A stretch of 64,000 nt of DNA from Brachypterus glaber. Lineage: Eukaryota; Arthropoda; Insecta; Coleoptera; Kateretidae. The notes beneath the pieces were generated by a model. That model saw only the letters and a list, made by a program, of their open reading frames with translations, made no database searches and was not told where the DNA came from. Where the stretch lies: positions 42,497,550-42,561,549 of the forward strand of contig OY294044.1 of the NCBI GenBank assembly GCA_958510825.1. Reading direction: 5' to 3'. Position numbers and translations under genes: made by a program. Shown one piece after another: positions 1 to 11,478 of the stretch (position 1 is its first letter; the number at the start of each line of letters is the position of its first letter).

Positions 1-151
1 TGGGTGTCAAGGGGTTAAATGTAATACAACAACAAATAGCTCAAAAGTTGCCCCCCCTTGATATGTAAATTGACGTGTTTCTCCAAATTTTCATAGTGTC
101 ATCAGTTAAAGAAATATTAAATGCTGCTCGCTTTCAAATTGTCACCCCGTA

Positions 152-250
152 TGTACAATGTGTAATAGGGGTGTTCAAGAAACTTTGCAACACGTTTTGT
201 TTCAATGTCCCATATATGGGCCTCTAAGGGAGGTTATTCTTAAACTGTAG
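152..250 (+). pseudogene. Remnant of non-LTR retrotransposon C-terminus (zinc knuckle)
   Basis: In one frame the stretch reads CTMC, then ETLQHVLFQC and PIYGPLREVIL, ending at a TAG at 248-250. The spacing CxxC-x8-H-x5-C followed by a proline is the pattern seen at the C-terminus of many LINE reverse transcriptases. A stop lies a short way upstream in the same frame and no reverse transcriptase is present, so this is a short relic. Seen: the cysteine/histidine spacing. Inferred: LINE origin. Confidence 0.5.
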
Positions 251-900
251 ATTTTCACGAAATGCCAAACGCACCTCACATAAAAACTGTTTACCAAAAG
301 TTCTGTTATGATAGTTTTTGGTTAAAATTAAGGTTGGACGGGGGGCAAATGAAGAAAAAATACAAATGTTTACAATATATTCGTGAACATTGATATATAG
401 GGGGTTTTCAAGGTAGCTGCAACTGATTCTAAAAATATAAAAATCAAACCCGTCGGGGCGGGAAACTGCGGAAAAATGGAAAAGCCTATCTGTGCAGTAT
501 ACTTTTTGCTTAAGTTTCTTAAAAAATATTGTGTATTTAGTTATGTAGTTATTTGTTTAGTAAATATTTTTGTTTTAGGATTTTATTACTTTTTATTTCC
601 TTTTTAACTAGAATTATCCCAATTTTTAATCATCATAGCCTGTTTTTTGAAAAAATATTGTAAAAATAGGATTAAATACATACTAGAAATTAATAATAAA
701 ATTACTTTTAACCATTACTTTTAATAAAACAACTATATAATTTGTTAAAATAAATAAATATTATAACGCTAAAAAAAATGGACATAGAACATTATGATTC
801 TAAGACCATAAACACGTAAAAATGTATCTATGTATCATTTTTAACATATTTCATAATATATATAGCTCGAAAAACCATTGAAATATTTTTGTCCAACTTT
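251..900. other. AT-rich DNA, no gene seen
   Basis: No coding or RNA signal is visible. The stretch is AT-rich with homopolymer runs. Confidence 0.5.
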
Positions 901-904
901 ATGG

Positions 905-2330
905 GTTAAACACCGTGTGGCGTACAAATGGATATTTTTTGTAAAAAGAATCGTTTCTCCAGATTTAATTTTTTTAGCGCCTATTAGAAATAAATAAAAA
1001 GGGGTCTTGCACAGATTTGTGATCTAGCATAAATAGGAAAAACCCCCAATTTTTTTCAAAAATATTCACCAACAAACGGCCTTGTTGTGATCTTCAAAAT
1101 TTTGATGTTATACCAATTTTAGGGTAGAAATAGCACTTTCAATTTTTTCACGTGGGTCAAAATTTTTTTGATAACACATGTGTTCTGACTTAAAATCCGT
1201 ATATATAATAATATAATAATTATATTTGATTCTTTATACAGAGTGTTCGAAAAAAATAAAATAAAAAAAATACACGATATTTTACACATTTTATTTCTTT
1301 AGGACCGGTCCACGACCAATAAAAAAAGATTTATTTGTGCAAAAAAGAGTTTAAGGGTGATAAAGGAAGGAACTTTATTTTTTTTTTCAGAACGGTCAAA
1401 TAGGGTCGGCCATGTTGTCACCTTAAGAGTTTAACATTTTAAGGTTTTTTCTGAATTTTAAGTAAAATAAATAGGCTAGTTTTCTAGAATTTTAATTAAT
1501 TATTATTATTTTTGTTTATTTTATCTTTTAGTTAAAAAGTATTTAATATTATCCAAATAAAAATTCTAAAAAAAGACAAAAAATTGAGTTTGGACTCTTT
1601 TTTCAGTACAATTAAAAAATATGAATGTGAAACTTTTCTTTGGGCCAAGATATATGTAAAAAAATGATCAAGAAAAAAAATCTTGAGGGTCATTTATGGC
1701 ACCTAAAATTAAAAAAAAAATGTTAAACTCTTAAGGGTACAACATGGCCGATTCATTTCTTTCTAAAAAAGATAAAGGTTATTTCTTTACTACCCTAAAA
1801 CCCTTTTTTATATAAAAAATATGTATTTTTATTCGTCGTGGGTCCTTAAGAAATAAAAGATGTAAAAAAATGTAGAAAAATCGTGTAATTTTTTTAAAAA
1901 TATTTTTTTTTTCGAACACTGTATAAAGGATCAAATATCTAGTCAGAGCACATCACGTGTATTATAATTTTTTTTTGACCTGGGTAAAAAAAATGGAAGT
2001 TTTATTTCTGATGTTATACCAACTAACATCAAAATTTTGACTTTTTAAGGTCACCACAAGGCCGTTTGTTGATGAAAATCTGTGAAAAACCCATTTTATT
2101 TATTTCTAATATGCGCTAAAATCTGGAAAAATGACTCTTTTTACAAAAAATGGATGTGCCACCCTCTTATTATTTTTGAAAAAAATTGGGGTTCTCCCCT
2201 GTTTATCCTAGATCACAATGCTGAGCAAAACATTTTTATTTATTTCTAACAAGCTCTTAAAAAGATAAATCTGGATTAACGATTCTTTTTACCAAAAATG
2301 GCTTTGCGCCACCTCTTATTTTTTTTTTAA
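905..2330. mobile_element. Large foldback element 1
   Basis: Two arms run in opposite directions around an apex near 1450-1715. Landmarks: AACAAACGGCCTTGTTGTGA near 1072 pairs with CACCACAAGGCCGTTTGTTG near 2052, and GGCCATGTTGTCACCTTAAG near 1408 pairs with the complement of CTTAAGGGTACAACATGGCC near 1727. The far end of the right arm is partly duplicated, with the TTTTTACAAAAAATGG-type block twice between 2130 and 2300. No coding content. The arms are diverged, so it is old and non-autonomous. Confidence 0.75.
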
Positions 2331-3010
2331 TTATGAAAAAGAGGGTGGTAATCTACTCACTCTTTTGAACAACACTTGGGGGTAAGACCTTTAAAATTCA
2401 AAAAAAGGTCAGAACTCTGGGCACCCTAGTATACCTGAATCATTTAAGTTTCTATAATTGTAAACGTACTTAAAAGTAATGCATATTAGAATAGCAATTA
2501 GATTTTTTAACTTTCTATGGAATACATTTAGACAAGCTAAAGTTAAACAATAATGAATGGTGGCAATTTGTAACAGGAAAATAATATTTATTTCGGCCAT
2601 TAAAGTTGAAGTATTAATTTTGTTTTTGTCTGTGACAAAAGGCTGTAACGAGTCTGCAAACGCCAATAAGGCGTATATTAACATGTGATTCTAATAGTGT
2701 AGGAAGTTGCTCGTATAAGAAAGTATAAATTGCAATGAAGGCACACGAAGTAAAACTGTTTGTTTTTATTGCATTTTTGTTTTGAATTTAAATAACAAGT
2801 AAGCAACTTGAGCAAAAAATTTAATCACCAACAGGTGGCTTATGGAATTGCTTAAAGGTAATCTAATCCTAATCAATATGTTTTTTTTTGTATCAATATA
2901 AAACTTTTCATTAGTATAACGTTTAATTTTTGAATAATTTTCAGAGATGTTAAAAATTATGTGTACCATATTTCAAGAGCTCGTTATATAAAAAAACTAT
3001 ACGTTTAAGT
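2331..3010. other. AT-rich DNA, no convincing gene
   Basis: A 91-codon minus-strand open frame (2684-2409) is hydrophobic and unlike any family I know. The rest shows nothing interpretable. Confidence 0.4.
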
Positions 3011-3152
3011 GCCTATTCACAACTCACATAAGAACATAAAACATAACAATGCGATGCCGTGATTGGCTTGAGGGGCCGCCATGTATCTTGTAAGCCAATC
3101 ACGGCATCGCATTCTTATGTTTTATGTTCTTATGCAAGCTTCTGGATATGTC
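3011..3152. mobile_element. Palindromic CCAAT MITE, copy 1
   Basis: Near-perfect hairpin. The left arm CATAAGAACATAAAACATAA through GCGATGCCGTGATTGGCTT is mirrored by AAGCCAATCACGGCATCGC through TTATGTTCTTATG, with a loop of about 20 bp. Each arm carries a CCAAT box (TGATTGG / CCAATCA). Further copies lie at 17678-17814 and 41389-41534. Confidence 0.85.
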
Positions 3153-3299
3153 CGAAGTATTATATCAAAATACCTACCTAAATATTTTTAACTGCCTACA
3201 CTGTACACAATATTTCGCGCAATTTGATTACCAAAAACGGTACCAAAACTTTTAAAGAAAATTGTAAAATATTGCCGAATTTCATGCCGTAATTTTAAA

Positions 3300-4140
3300 A
3301 CAAGCCGTGAAGATATGTAATACTACACATTCCTTTATATACTATTCACAGTAAATCGTATATTGTATTTTCCCAAATACTTAAAAAAAATAAATCAGAC
3401 AATTTTTTTAATTTTCTTTTTGCCAAAAACGAAATTCTTTTGAAAAATTTTTAAAAAAAATTAAAAAAAAATTCATTTTTAAAGATTTTTTTCTTGAAAA
3501 ACGAAAAATTAAAAAAAATCAAAAAAAAATGGTAGAATTGATCCTTATATTAAAGTTATAATAAAAGTATTTTTTCCTGAAAAAGTTACGTTAATCGGAT
3601 TTTTTTATCGGGTTTTTTCGATTTTTTACAAGTATACCCTCATAGAACATAATTTTTCCTGTAAATTTCAAGTCAATCGAATTATTCGTTCTTGAGTTAT
3701 CGTGTCTACAAAAATCGTGACATCAGACAGACAGAAGGATACACGGACCAGAGCCGGCCTTTGTCTGAAGCAAGTAAACCTAGAGGGGCGTTTTTCCTGT
3801 GCAAGTCGAAAAAAAAATTAAATAATTTTAAAAAAAATTATCAGCAGAAGTTTTTTCAGGATTTTCCTTTTTTTTAGTCATCAAAATTTTTAGAGGGCTA
3901 AATTCAGTGCTCAAAATATTTTTTGCTAGGGGCGCCAAGTCCAAGGCTTTCCTTCAGGGCGCCGAAATGCAAAGGCCGGCCCTGAGACGGACAGACGGAC
4001 ATTTTCAAAGTTTATTATTTTTTCATGAACACATTTGTATCCAAGAATTTTTTCAACGGCGTTTTTTGACGATCTTAATAAATTCGAAACTACGGTATAC
4101 TACTATTCTAGCGCTACACGCTGTGAATAGTATAACTAAG
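3300..4140 (-). mobile_element. MITE family B, copy 1 (interrupted)
   Basis: Shares with 20343-20815 and 22990-25115 the order: GCGCTAGAATAGTAG-like start, 'ATTCTTGGATACAAATRTG', 'GTCCGTCTGT', 'CGATAACTCAAGAACGAATA', an AT-rich block, then a GTAGCATTACATATNTTCACRGC-like end. This copy is reversed and is split by the hAT-type insertion at 3749-3984. Confidence 0.75.
3749..3984. mobile_element. hAT-type MITE nested in MITE B
   Basis: Termini CAGAGCCGGCCTTTG and, on the other strand, CAGGGCCGGCCTTTG form 15-bp inverted repeats with one mismatch, and they start with CAGRG as hAT elements do. The flanks ACACGGAC (3741-3748) and AGACGGAC (3985-3992) are an 8-bp target duplication with one mismatch. 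It has no transposase and so must move in trans. Confidence 0.85.
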
Positions 4141-4318
4141 TATGGTTTCTAATTTTCATAATATTTTCATATCTTGATTGGTTGAATTCTATGTTTATAA
4201 CTAAAGAGCCATGGAAGATTTTTTAAGGAAAAAGGTATATAAACATATATATTTATTTACGTTTCTGATTTTTTTTTTTTTTTTTTCATTTAGAAGATCT
4301 AATTATACAATTTTATTA
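4141..4318. other. AT-rich spacer
   Basis: Only a T-rich run (about 4268-4287) and no gene signal. Confidence 0.4.
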
Positions 4319-4320
4319 TA

Positions 4321-4967
4321 CAGTGCGGTCCAAAAGAGATATATCGAATTCAAATTTAGAACTCTTAAGTAAAACAACTTAAACTATCTTTTAGCATGAG
4401 GGAAGTTTTTTTAATGGCAAGGCGGGTCGTGTGATACATCATTTTAAAGCAAATAAAATTCACTATTTGACTATATATTTTTTAATTTTTTAACCAATTT
4501 TTTCAAGGTTTTGATTTTTATTTTTTTTTGTGCTAGAAATGCGATTTTTTAAGATTTTTTTTGTAAAGTTTTATTTGTATTAATTAAAATTTGTTTGAAA
4601 GTATAATTTACGTTTTTTCATTATGAAGTAAGTTATTTTTAAAAAATTGTTTGATTTTTTTAGAGAAATTTTGACCAAAATAGCCATTTTAAACCCTATT
4701 TTAAACTCAAAAAATAAATAAAAAATATATAGTTAAATAGAGAATCTTATAAGCTTTAAAATGATGTATCACAAGACCCCCCATAAAAAAATGTCCCCCA
4801 TGAAACCTTGCCCACAATTTAAGAGCTGAAAGTATTAAACATATGCTGAAAGTTTAAACATATGCTAAAAGATAGTTTAAGTTGTTTTATTTAAGAATTC
4901 TAAATTTGAAGTCGATATCTCAACTGGTTCAAAAGTTAAGAGGGGGGGTGACTTTTGGACCGCACTG
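4321..4967. mobile_element. Tc1/mariner-like non-autonomous element
   Basis: Ends are CAGTGCGGTCCAAAAG and its inverse CTTTTGGACCGCACTG, each flanked by TA (4319-4320, 4968-4969), the classic Tc1/mariner target. Homology between the arms continues inward for about 160 bp, including AAACAACTTAAACTATCTTTTAG and its mirror. No transposase is left. Confidence 0.85.
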
Positions 4968-4969
4968 TA

Positions 4970-6600
4970 ATAAAATTGGTGGGTATATCTGTACTTTTCA
5001 AACAGCTGAAAATCTAAAACTGGGTATGCAAGTCAGGAACCTGGGTATACTAAAAAAAAGTTTCAAACCCTATTTTTTTTTAGGGGGCATGTGAAGAAAA
5101 AAAAAACATGTTTACAAAATTGGCGAAGGCTCACTATTGAAAACTGCAGTTGAGCTATCCTGTTAAAAAAAGGCTTGATGGCTAGTAGGTAATAATTAAA
5201 ATTGAACCAGAAACATAATTGAACCAACTTATCTATGTAATTAGTGTATTTTTGTGACAGTACACTGTGTTGAAATAACAAAACCAACTTGACTATTTTC
5301 TCATTCCAACACAGTCACAGTCCGATTTTAAACCAAGTATAATGTCACAAAATCGGATTTTTTTTGAAAAAAAAAATATATACATAATTGTAATTTACCA
5401 TGGTTTCACCACGTGGTTGTATTGATATCTCATCGAAAAGGAAGCCTATTCCTCCACCATTCATTTGTTTTAGTCGTCGGACGCTTTTGTCCGCCCGGTC
5501 ACTCCCTACTACATTATCTTATGATAATTGCAAGGCCTATAAACTTCAATTAATGGCCGCAAATATACATAAAGCAGATCAAAGTTTCTCTGTCTGAGTT
5601 ATAAGGCCGGTATTGCAGGGCGCAATTAAACCCACGGCCCAGACTGATGGACGATGACGCGCCAGCCGATCGGCATTTCTACCACTACTTGATTCATGAC
5701 ACCCAGTTTGCCTGTTATAACTTCTGCTTTTCTTCTCCCGCTCACGTTATAGATAGCTGGATGCTACTCAAGACTAATCTGCGGTGTTCCAACGCTTTTA
5801 AATTATTAATTTGCAGGATTACTACTTACTTAATAGTTTTTTTTTCACTGGATTATTTGCTAAATAGTTTTTTCAGCGGCTTCATCCAAAGAGTGCATCT
5901 CTATTAAAATAAATTTTACGGGGGCCAATAACCTCCCGAAAATATTTTGATACAAATGAGTTTCATACAAAAAAAAAAAAAGTTATTTTAAAAATGTCCG
6001 TCTGTACGTTCATACGTCCGTTCTATGTCACGTTTTTCAAAGCGCCTTACCTATTATTTTTAAAAAAGTCCCTCAAAAAACACAAAAGTTATTGGCTATT
6101 AAATTGCAGGAAAAGTTTGATACGATTTTTTTTACAGGAATCAGCCTACCGCTTAAAAAAAAAACAAAAATAAATATTAATAGCGTCGCAACTTGACGAG
6201 AAAATAATTTTTACTACAAAATATAACTTATAGTCTTTAAGAAATTAAAGACCCTGACAGCGCAGCTAGCAAAGTCCCTATAACGCCTTTTATGCTTTCA
6301 TGGATTCGTGCACGAATCCAGATTTCGAGTTTGAATCTCAAACCACCTTTTTTTAACTTTGTATTTTGCGTTTTAATAGTAGGTATATTAGGCACCTAGT
6401 ACGCGAACCTAGTGCTTTTTTGACTTGGCTCCACCTCGTAAAAAAATAAGCACACTCGTGCACTGAAAATGGTTTGCGCCGAGGTGCGTATACTATTTTT
6501 CCTACCTAAGCATCCAAAAAACGCAAAAATTGTCTGAAAATTAATTTGTCAGTTTAAGATTATATGTTTGACGTTTACTCATTCTTTAACAGCAGATATG
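4970..6600. other. Unresolved DNA with a GC-richer block at 5395-5800
   Basis: Between AT-rich flanks, 5395-5800 has near-balanced composition and short open frames on the plus strand (5400-5597 and 5647-5907). Neither resembles a known family and no splice pair decides between them. A fragment near 5990-6180 has the GTCCGTCTGT motif seen in MITE B. I cannot say whether the block is a decayed gene or a transposon piece. Confidence 0.3.
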
Positions 6601-6629
6601 TAAAATCAGTTGACTTGCACTTGCCGACC

Positions 6630-6643
6630 GTTGGCATGGCAAC
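6630..6643. promoter_or_regulatory. X-box-like palindrome
   Basis: GTTGGCATGGCAAC differs at one base from the RFX-factor X-box palindrome GTTGCCATGGCAAC. It lies just outside foldback element 2 and no gene is visible next to it, so function is only a guess. Confidence 0.25.
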
Positions 6644-6661
6644 GGGTGGAAAATGAGCACT

Positions 6662-7933
6662 ATACACGGTGTATTTGAAATAGCTTCGGAAATTTTAACA
6701 GAGGATTCTACATCATAAAATATGACAAAAAGTTCCTATAAACATATGTCTAAAAATGCGTCATAAGGGAGCTACGCCCCTTTGAAAGTGGCTAAAAAAA
6801 TCGGTTTTTATTTAATAACTCAGGAACCCTTTGAGTGAGATATATCAACGAGGTTTTGCCCATCAACTAATACTACCAAGGCCCGTTTTTATGTGTTATT
6901 TTCATGTACTTATTTCAACCAGGGGTGTGCGAAACGGGGGAGGCTTATCAGTTTTTTGTCCCAAACTTTTTTCTGTGTAACTTTTTTGCAATTTTATTTT
7001 TAAAATATGATTTCTCAGGTCAAAATACATAAAAAAGGTACGCTTGTTGTAATACTGTAGGATTAACCGTTTTCGAGAAAAAATCATTTGAAGGTGAAAT
7101 TCCACGGTTCGAGGACGAAAAATTAAATACTAAAATGTTGAAAACCAAAATTTTAATGATGCAGGGCGAATGTACATTAAAAACTAAGAAAAAAACCTCA
7201 TATACAGGTACTTCCAAAAATCAATCTTAATGGAGCTATGGTTTCCTAAATATGCACCATTTTTAAAGGGTATGGTAGCTTTAAAAGCGTTTTTTCGACC
7301 TACATGTATGGAAACTTTTTTTCTTAGTTTTTGATGTAGAATAACACTGCATCATTAAAATTTTGGTTTTCGACATTTTAGTATTTAATTTTTCGTCCTC
7401 GAACCGTGAAATTTCACCTTCAAATGAACTTTTCTCGAAAACGGTTAATCCTACAGTATTACAACAAGAGTACCTTTTTATGTATTTTGACCTGAGGAAT
7501 CATATTTCAAAAATAAAATTGCAAAAAAATTACACAGAAAAAAGTTTGGGACAAAAAACTGATAAGCCTCCCCCGTTTCGCACACCCCTGGTTGAAATAA
7601 GTACATGAAAATAACACATAAAAACGGGCCTTGGTAGTATTAGTTGATGGGCAAAACCTCCCCGTTTCGCACACCCCTGGTTTAAATAAGTACGTAAAAA
7701 TGACATACAAAGATGGGCCTTATTAGGATTAATTCACGTGCAAAACCTCGTTAACATATCTCAAAGGGTTCCTGAGTTATTAAATAAAAACCGATTTTTT
7801 TAGCCGATTTCAAAGGGGCGTAGCTCCCTTATGACGCATTTTTAGACATATGTTTATAGGAACTTTTTGTCATATTTTATCATGTAGAATCCTCTGTTAA
7901 AATTTCCGACGCTATTTCAAATACACCGTGTAT
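6662..7933. mobile_element. Foldback element 2, most complete copy
   Basis: Terminal inverted repeats begin ATACACGGTGTATTTGAAAT on both strands and continue as arms of about 545 and 634 bp (6662-7206, 7300-7933) around a short centre. The right arm is longer because a segment of about 88 bp starting CCCCGTTTCGCACACCCCTG is tandemly duplicated (7571-7658, 7661-7747). Open frames inside are by-products of the palindrome. Related fragments: 33001-33145, 37970-38405, 39166-39300, 39475-39800; a distant relative is at 55434-56036. Confidence 0.85.
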
Positions 7934-9080
7934 TCTAACTGGGTCGTGGGAAAATAATTTTAAATTGATTTAGTATTTGGAAAAAATAGTTTTTATTTAT
8001 TTTTATATTAGAAAATTGGTTGATACTTCCGACTGGACAGCTAGCCTTGGCAACATCATATCCTGATGATTGACACAAGTGGAGTTTTGTACAATAGGTG
8101 TCAAAATTGCAAAATCGAAAAAAAAATATTTTTTATTAAATTGCTAAATATTCAAAAAGTCTTTGTGTACGTTTTTTAAAATGTTTGTCTATATTACATT
8201 TTCTTGCTCATACCAATTAAAAAGACTCCATTCAAAAATTAACAGCGCTCTATTTTAAATTTTAAGTGCATTATCTTTTTTTAGCTATTTGTATGCAAAG
8301 GAAAATTTATTTAACCCTTTCGGGATGGGGTGCATTTAAATAAATTTACACTGCAGCATGCTAGAAAGGATGAGGAATATGGTCACTCTAAAGTAATAAT
8401 TTTGTTCTAAACTAGTCAACTTATTATTGTGCGCTCTCTCCCACTCTATGATTATAAACAACCAACTGATAAGGACACAATATTATGATCACTTGACAAG
8501 CGTACGCTTGATTGCTTGAAATATAGTCAGATTTTTTGCAAATATCCGTTTACCTCTATAAAAGGCTTACTTAATTACTAAATTAACATTGTTCTATAAA
8601 AATAGGTTATTGCATATTTCCGCCTTTGAATCTTGTTTTAATTATGCGTTTTTTTCTGCATAATATATACTACCACTAGTTTACTAAAGCCTTTTTTTTC
8701 TTTATTAATTTTAATTACCAAATTTAACTTATCTCTCAAACTGGAACATCACTAAAATTAGCTAATTAAAACTGACCATTTAATTGATGCTTCTTCGATT
8801 ACCTACCTTAATTTTTAAATTACGGTTTAGTTTTCAGCATTTTTAATTATTAAATACCTGCTGAATATTGTATAGCCACAACCAATAAAATTTTATCTCA
8901 TTATGAATGACTATAATTATTGCTATAAGTTTTTAATTAATTTTTTAAGTTATAATTATAATTATACATATGTGCATAATATGTATGTAGGTACGATATT
9001 ATCGTTGGTGATACTGCAATACGGACTATTAAAATCTAGTTTTGCTACATAAGGACCAAATAGGATAATTATAAAAAGTT
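7934..9080. other. AT-rich DNA, nothing identified
   Basis: No open frame of note, RNA gene or repeat arm was recognised. Confidence 0.4.
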
Positions 9081-9081
9081 A

Positions 9082-9115
9082 TCTACCTATCTATCTATCT
9101 ATCTATCTATCTATC
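9082..9115. repeat. (CTAT)n microsatellite
   Basis: About eight perfect tetranucleotide units. Confidence 0.95.
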
Positions 9116-9958
9116 ACCTACTAAGTTGTATCATATTTGGTGAGACAACTAAGCTACCTATCAATCCTATCTAGCCTGTCAATTTAGTGCTCCAATAGCA
9201 AACAGACTAACACAATTTTTTCGCATAGCACGTATCACCGCCGCGGCGATAGTTGTTTCAGTGTGTAAAGGCATATTAATATATTGTTAATTATATTATG
9301 GTATCTATAAAAAATATCTGATGATGATGATAATTATCATTAGCATTATTAAATGGTTTCTCTTATATTCAAAATATAATAGCTTTATTTTATATAAACT
9401 TGAATTATAATAATTAATATTAATCTGATAATTATGATTATTAGAATATGGCTAACCATTTTAGAATTATGACTTGTGCACTGCAGCAGAAAAAAGTATA
9501 TTCTCATAAGAGTTTTTTAATACCTAATACTGAAAAATATAGCCCATATTAAGCTAATAGCTTAATTGCACTAACAATATATTGTTAAAGTGCAGATGCT
9601 ATATCATCATCAATACTATAATATATTATTGATACTAGTTAAATTTTAAAAAATTATTTAACACCATTATGGTTGGAATGATATTCAAGCGACGTTATCA
9701 GTAAATCAGTGTTAGTTATGTCTAAGTAAATGTATAATGTTAAAAGGAAACCACAAACATTTATAGATCTTTTTGCATTTTAATGCAAATTTAATTTAAT
9801 TTAAAAATCTCAGTTGTATTGTCCTACATAAAATTATTCCAAAGTTTTGAAACCTCATTAATAAACCCTTTTATTAAAGTCGTAGCGACTTAATCAACCT
9901 TAATCAAATGACAAAATATGTTAATAATAATAAAGTAAGTTAATGTAAAGTTACTCAC
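9116..9958. other. AT-rich DNA with one small GC-rich palindrome
   Basis: ATCACCGCCGCGGCGAT at about 9235-9251 is a near palindrome in otherwise AT-rich sequence. No gene was recognised. Confidence 0.35.
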
Positions 9959-10136
9959 GTTCTTTATGATTTAGTTCTGGGCAACATTTACATATTTTAA
10001 TGAGGGTTTTCTTATGATTTAAAATAGGGGACCTACGCCGTCTCGGCAGCGTTCCCGACCCTTTAAGGAGTTTGGTACAACCTCTCTTGTCGCCACTTGT
10101 TCTGTTGCATGGTTTCATTATTATGTATTTTCCCAC
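9959..10136 (-). CDS. Possible exon of an unrecognised gene
   Basis: An open minus-strand frame begins MGKYIIMKPCNRTSGDKRGC and has a very basic middle (PRRRRSPILNHKK) and a paired cysteine (CKCC). It can be cut by a good splice donor, AAC|GTGAGT, at 9959/9958, leaving about 59 codons. Composition is clearly less AT-rich than on either side, and no other copy occurs in the window. I do not recognise the protein and cannot find partner exons. It could be a first coding exon, a decayed transposon exon, or chance. Confidence 0.25.
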
Positions 10137-10611
10137 TTACTTGTCAAATTTTGCAGGATTGGACTATTATTATAGTATAATTGTAGAATGGAATATGTAT
10201 CGTCTTTATTAAGAAATTTATATTTTGGATTGCTTCAATATATTAACTAAATCAGAATAAAATATACCCAATACAAAAACAGTATCAAACATTTTTCTTC
10301 TTATTTCTCTACTGCCTCAATGTTGTTCTATAGAATCTATCTGATTTTTTTCAATTTTCACCTGAAAAGAATGCGAGGAATGCAAGGTCGCCTATAGACC
10401 ACACACAATCTTTTAAATATCCCTCGCCGGATTCCCCGGGTGCCAATTTTTTGTCTTGATATCCTCATAATTGCATAATGTAAAACTAGTTTTAAATAAT
10501 AAGAAATTATAGTTTCTTTAAATTCTTCTCATACATGCATATAGTAGAAAAAATAGAACAGTAAAGAAAATGTAATACAAAGACAATAATTATTGGATTA
10601 TAATTCATTTT
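10137..10611. other. No gene seen
   Basis: A GC-richer patch at about 10370-10450 (ends GGATTCCCCGGGTGCC) has no recognised coding content. Confidence 0.35.
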
Positions 10612-10846
10612 TTTCTTCTTCTTCTTCTTCTTCTTCTTCTTCTTCGTCCTCTTCTTCTTCTTCTTCTTCTTCTTCTTCTTCTTTTTCTTCTTCTTCTTCT
10701 TCTTCTTCTTTTTCCTTCTTCTTCTTCTTCTTCTTCTTCTTTTTCTTCTTCTTCTTCTACTTCTTCTTCTTCTTCTTCTTATTTTTCTTCTTCTTCTTCT
10801 TTTTCTTCTTCCTTTTCTTCTACTTCTTCTTCTTCTTCTTCTTCTT
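10612..10846. repeat. (TTC)n microsatellite
   Basis: About 235 bp of TTC units with scattered substitutions. In one frame it makes a polyserine/polyphenylalanine open frame, which is not a gene. Confidence 0.95.
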
Positions 10847-11478
10847 TAAACATTAAAAAATACATAAAGATACGGTCCTGCATTTTTATTCTGCTAATGA
10901 TGTAGTAAAAGCAGGACCCCATCAAGTATCTTATTGTAAAGTATCCGCAAATCAAGCATATTTATGGTATTCTTTCCAATAATAAAATTCAACTACCTAC
11001 TATACTTCAGTGGGTCGTACATTTTAAAAACAATTATTTATGATTCTGTTTATTTCGCTTATAATTGTACGATTTTTTGCTCTTCTTCCTCTCTATCGAC
11101 TCGGATAAAAAGTATTTATTACAAGATTTATTACATAGAGTTACAAGTCATGAAGATTATTTTTGGCATTATTGTGTAAGGTTATTTTAAAAAAATGTGC
11201 GTAGCGTAACGTAACGCTATTTATTATTTTTAAATAAATAAAAACGTTGTTTTTTCATGCAACGTTTTTAACAAACTTATCTCTTAGCATTACATATTTA
11301 TATAGGGGGGCTCTTCCAGCGTTACACAGTGTTACATGGGGAGTGCGGGATCAAAACTTCAAACAATTGTATTACGTAGGAAAATAGAAGGATTATTCAA
11401 CCACTTTTTTGTAAAAAATTATATCTTTGTAAAATATAAATATGTCTAAATAGTTTTCAAACATCAATAATATTAAAA
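10847..11478. other. AT-rich DNA with a hairpin near 11242-11271
   Basis: AAAAACGTTG and CAACGTTTTT face each other across a 10-bp loop. Nearby GCGTAACGTAACGCT resembles the ends of the ACGTAACGC MITE described at 35855-36005. No gene. Confidence 0.4.

Noticed and set aside
2409..2684. 91-codon minus-strand open frame with hydrophobic stretches
   Set aside because: No recognised family, no splice partners, and runs into foldback-like sequence; consistent with chance in AT-rich DNA.
7363..7608. Open frames in foldback 2
   Set aside because: They occur in mirror image in both arms and have no family resemblance.
10593..10856. Polyserine/polyphenylalanine open frame
   Set aside because: Translation of the (TTC)n microsatellite.
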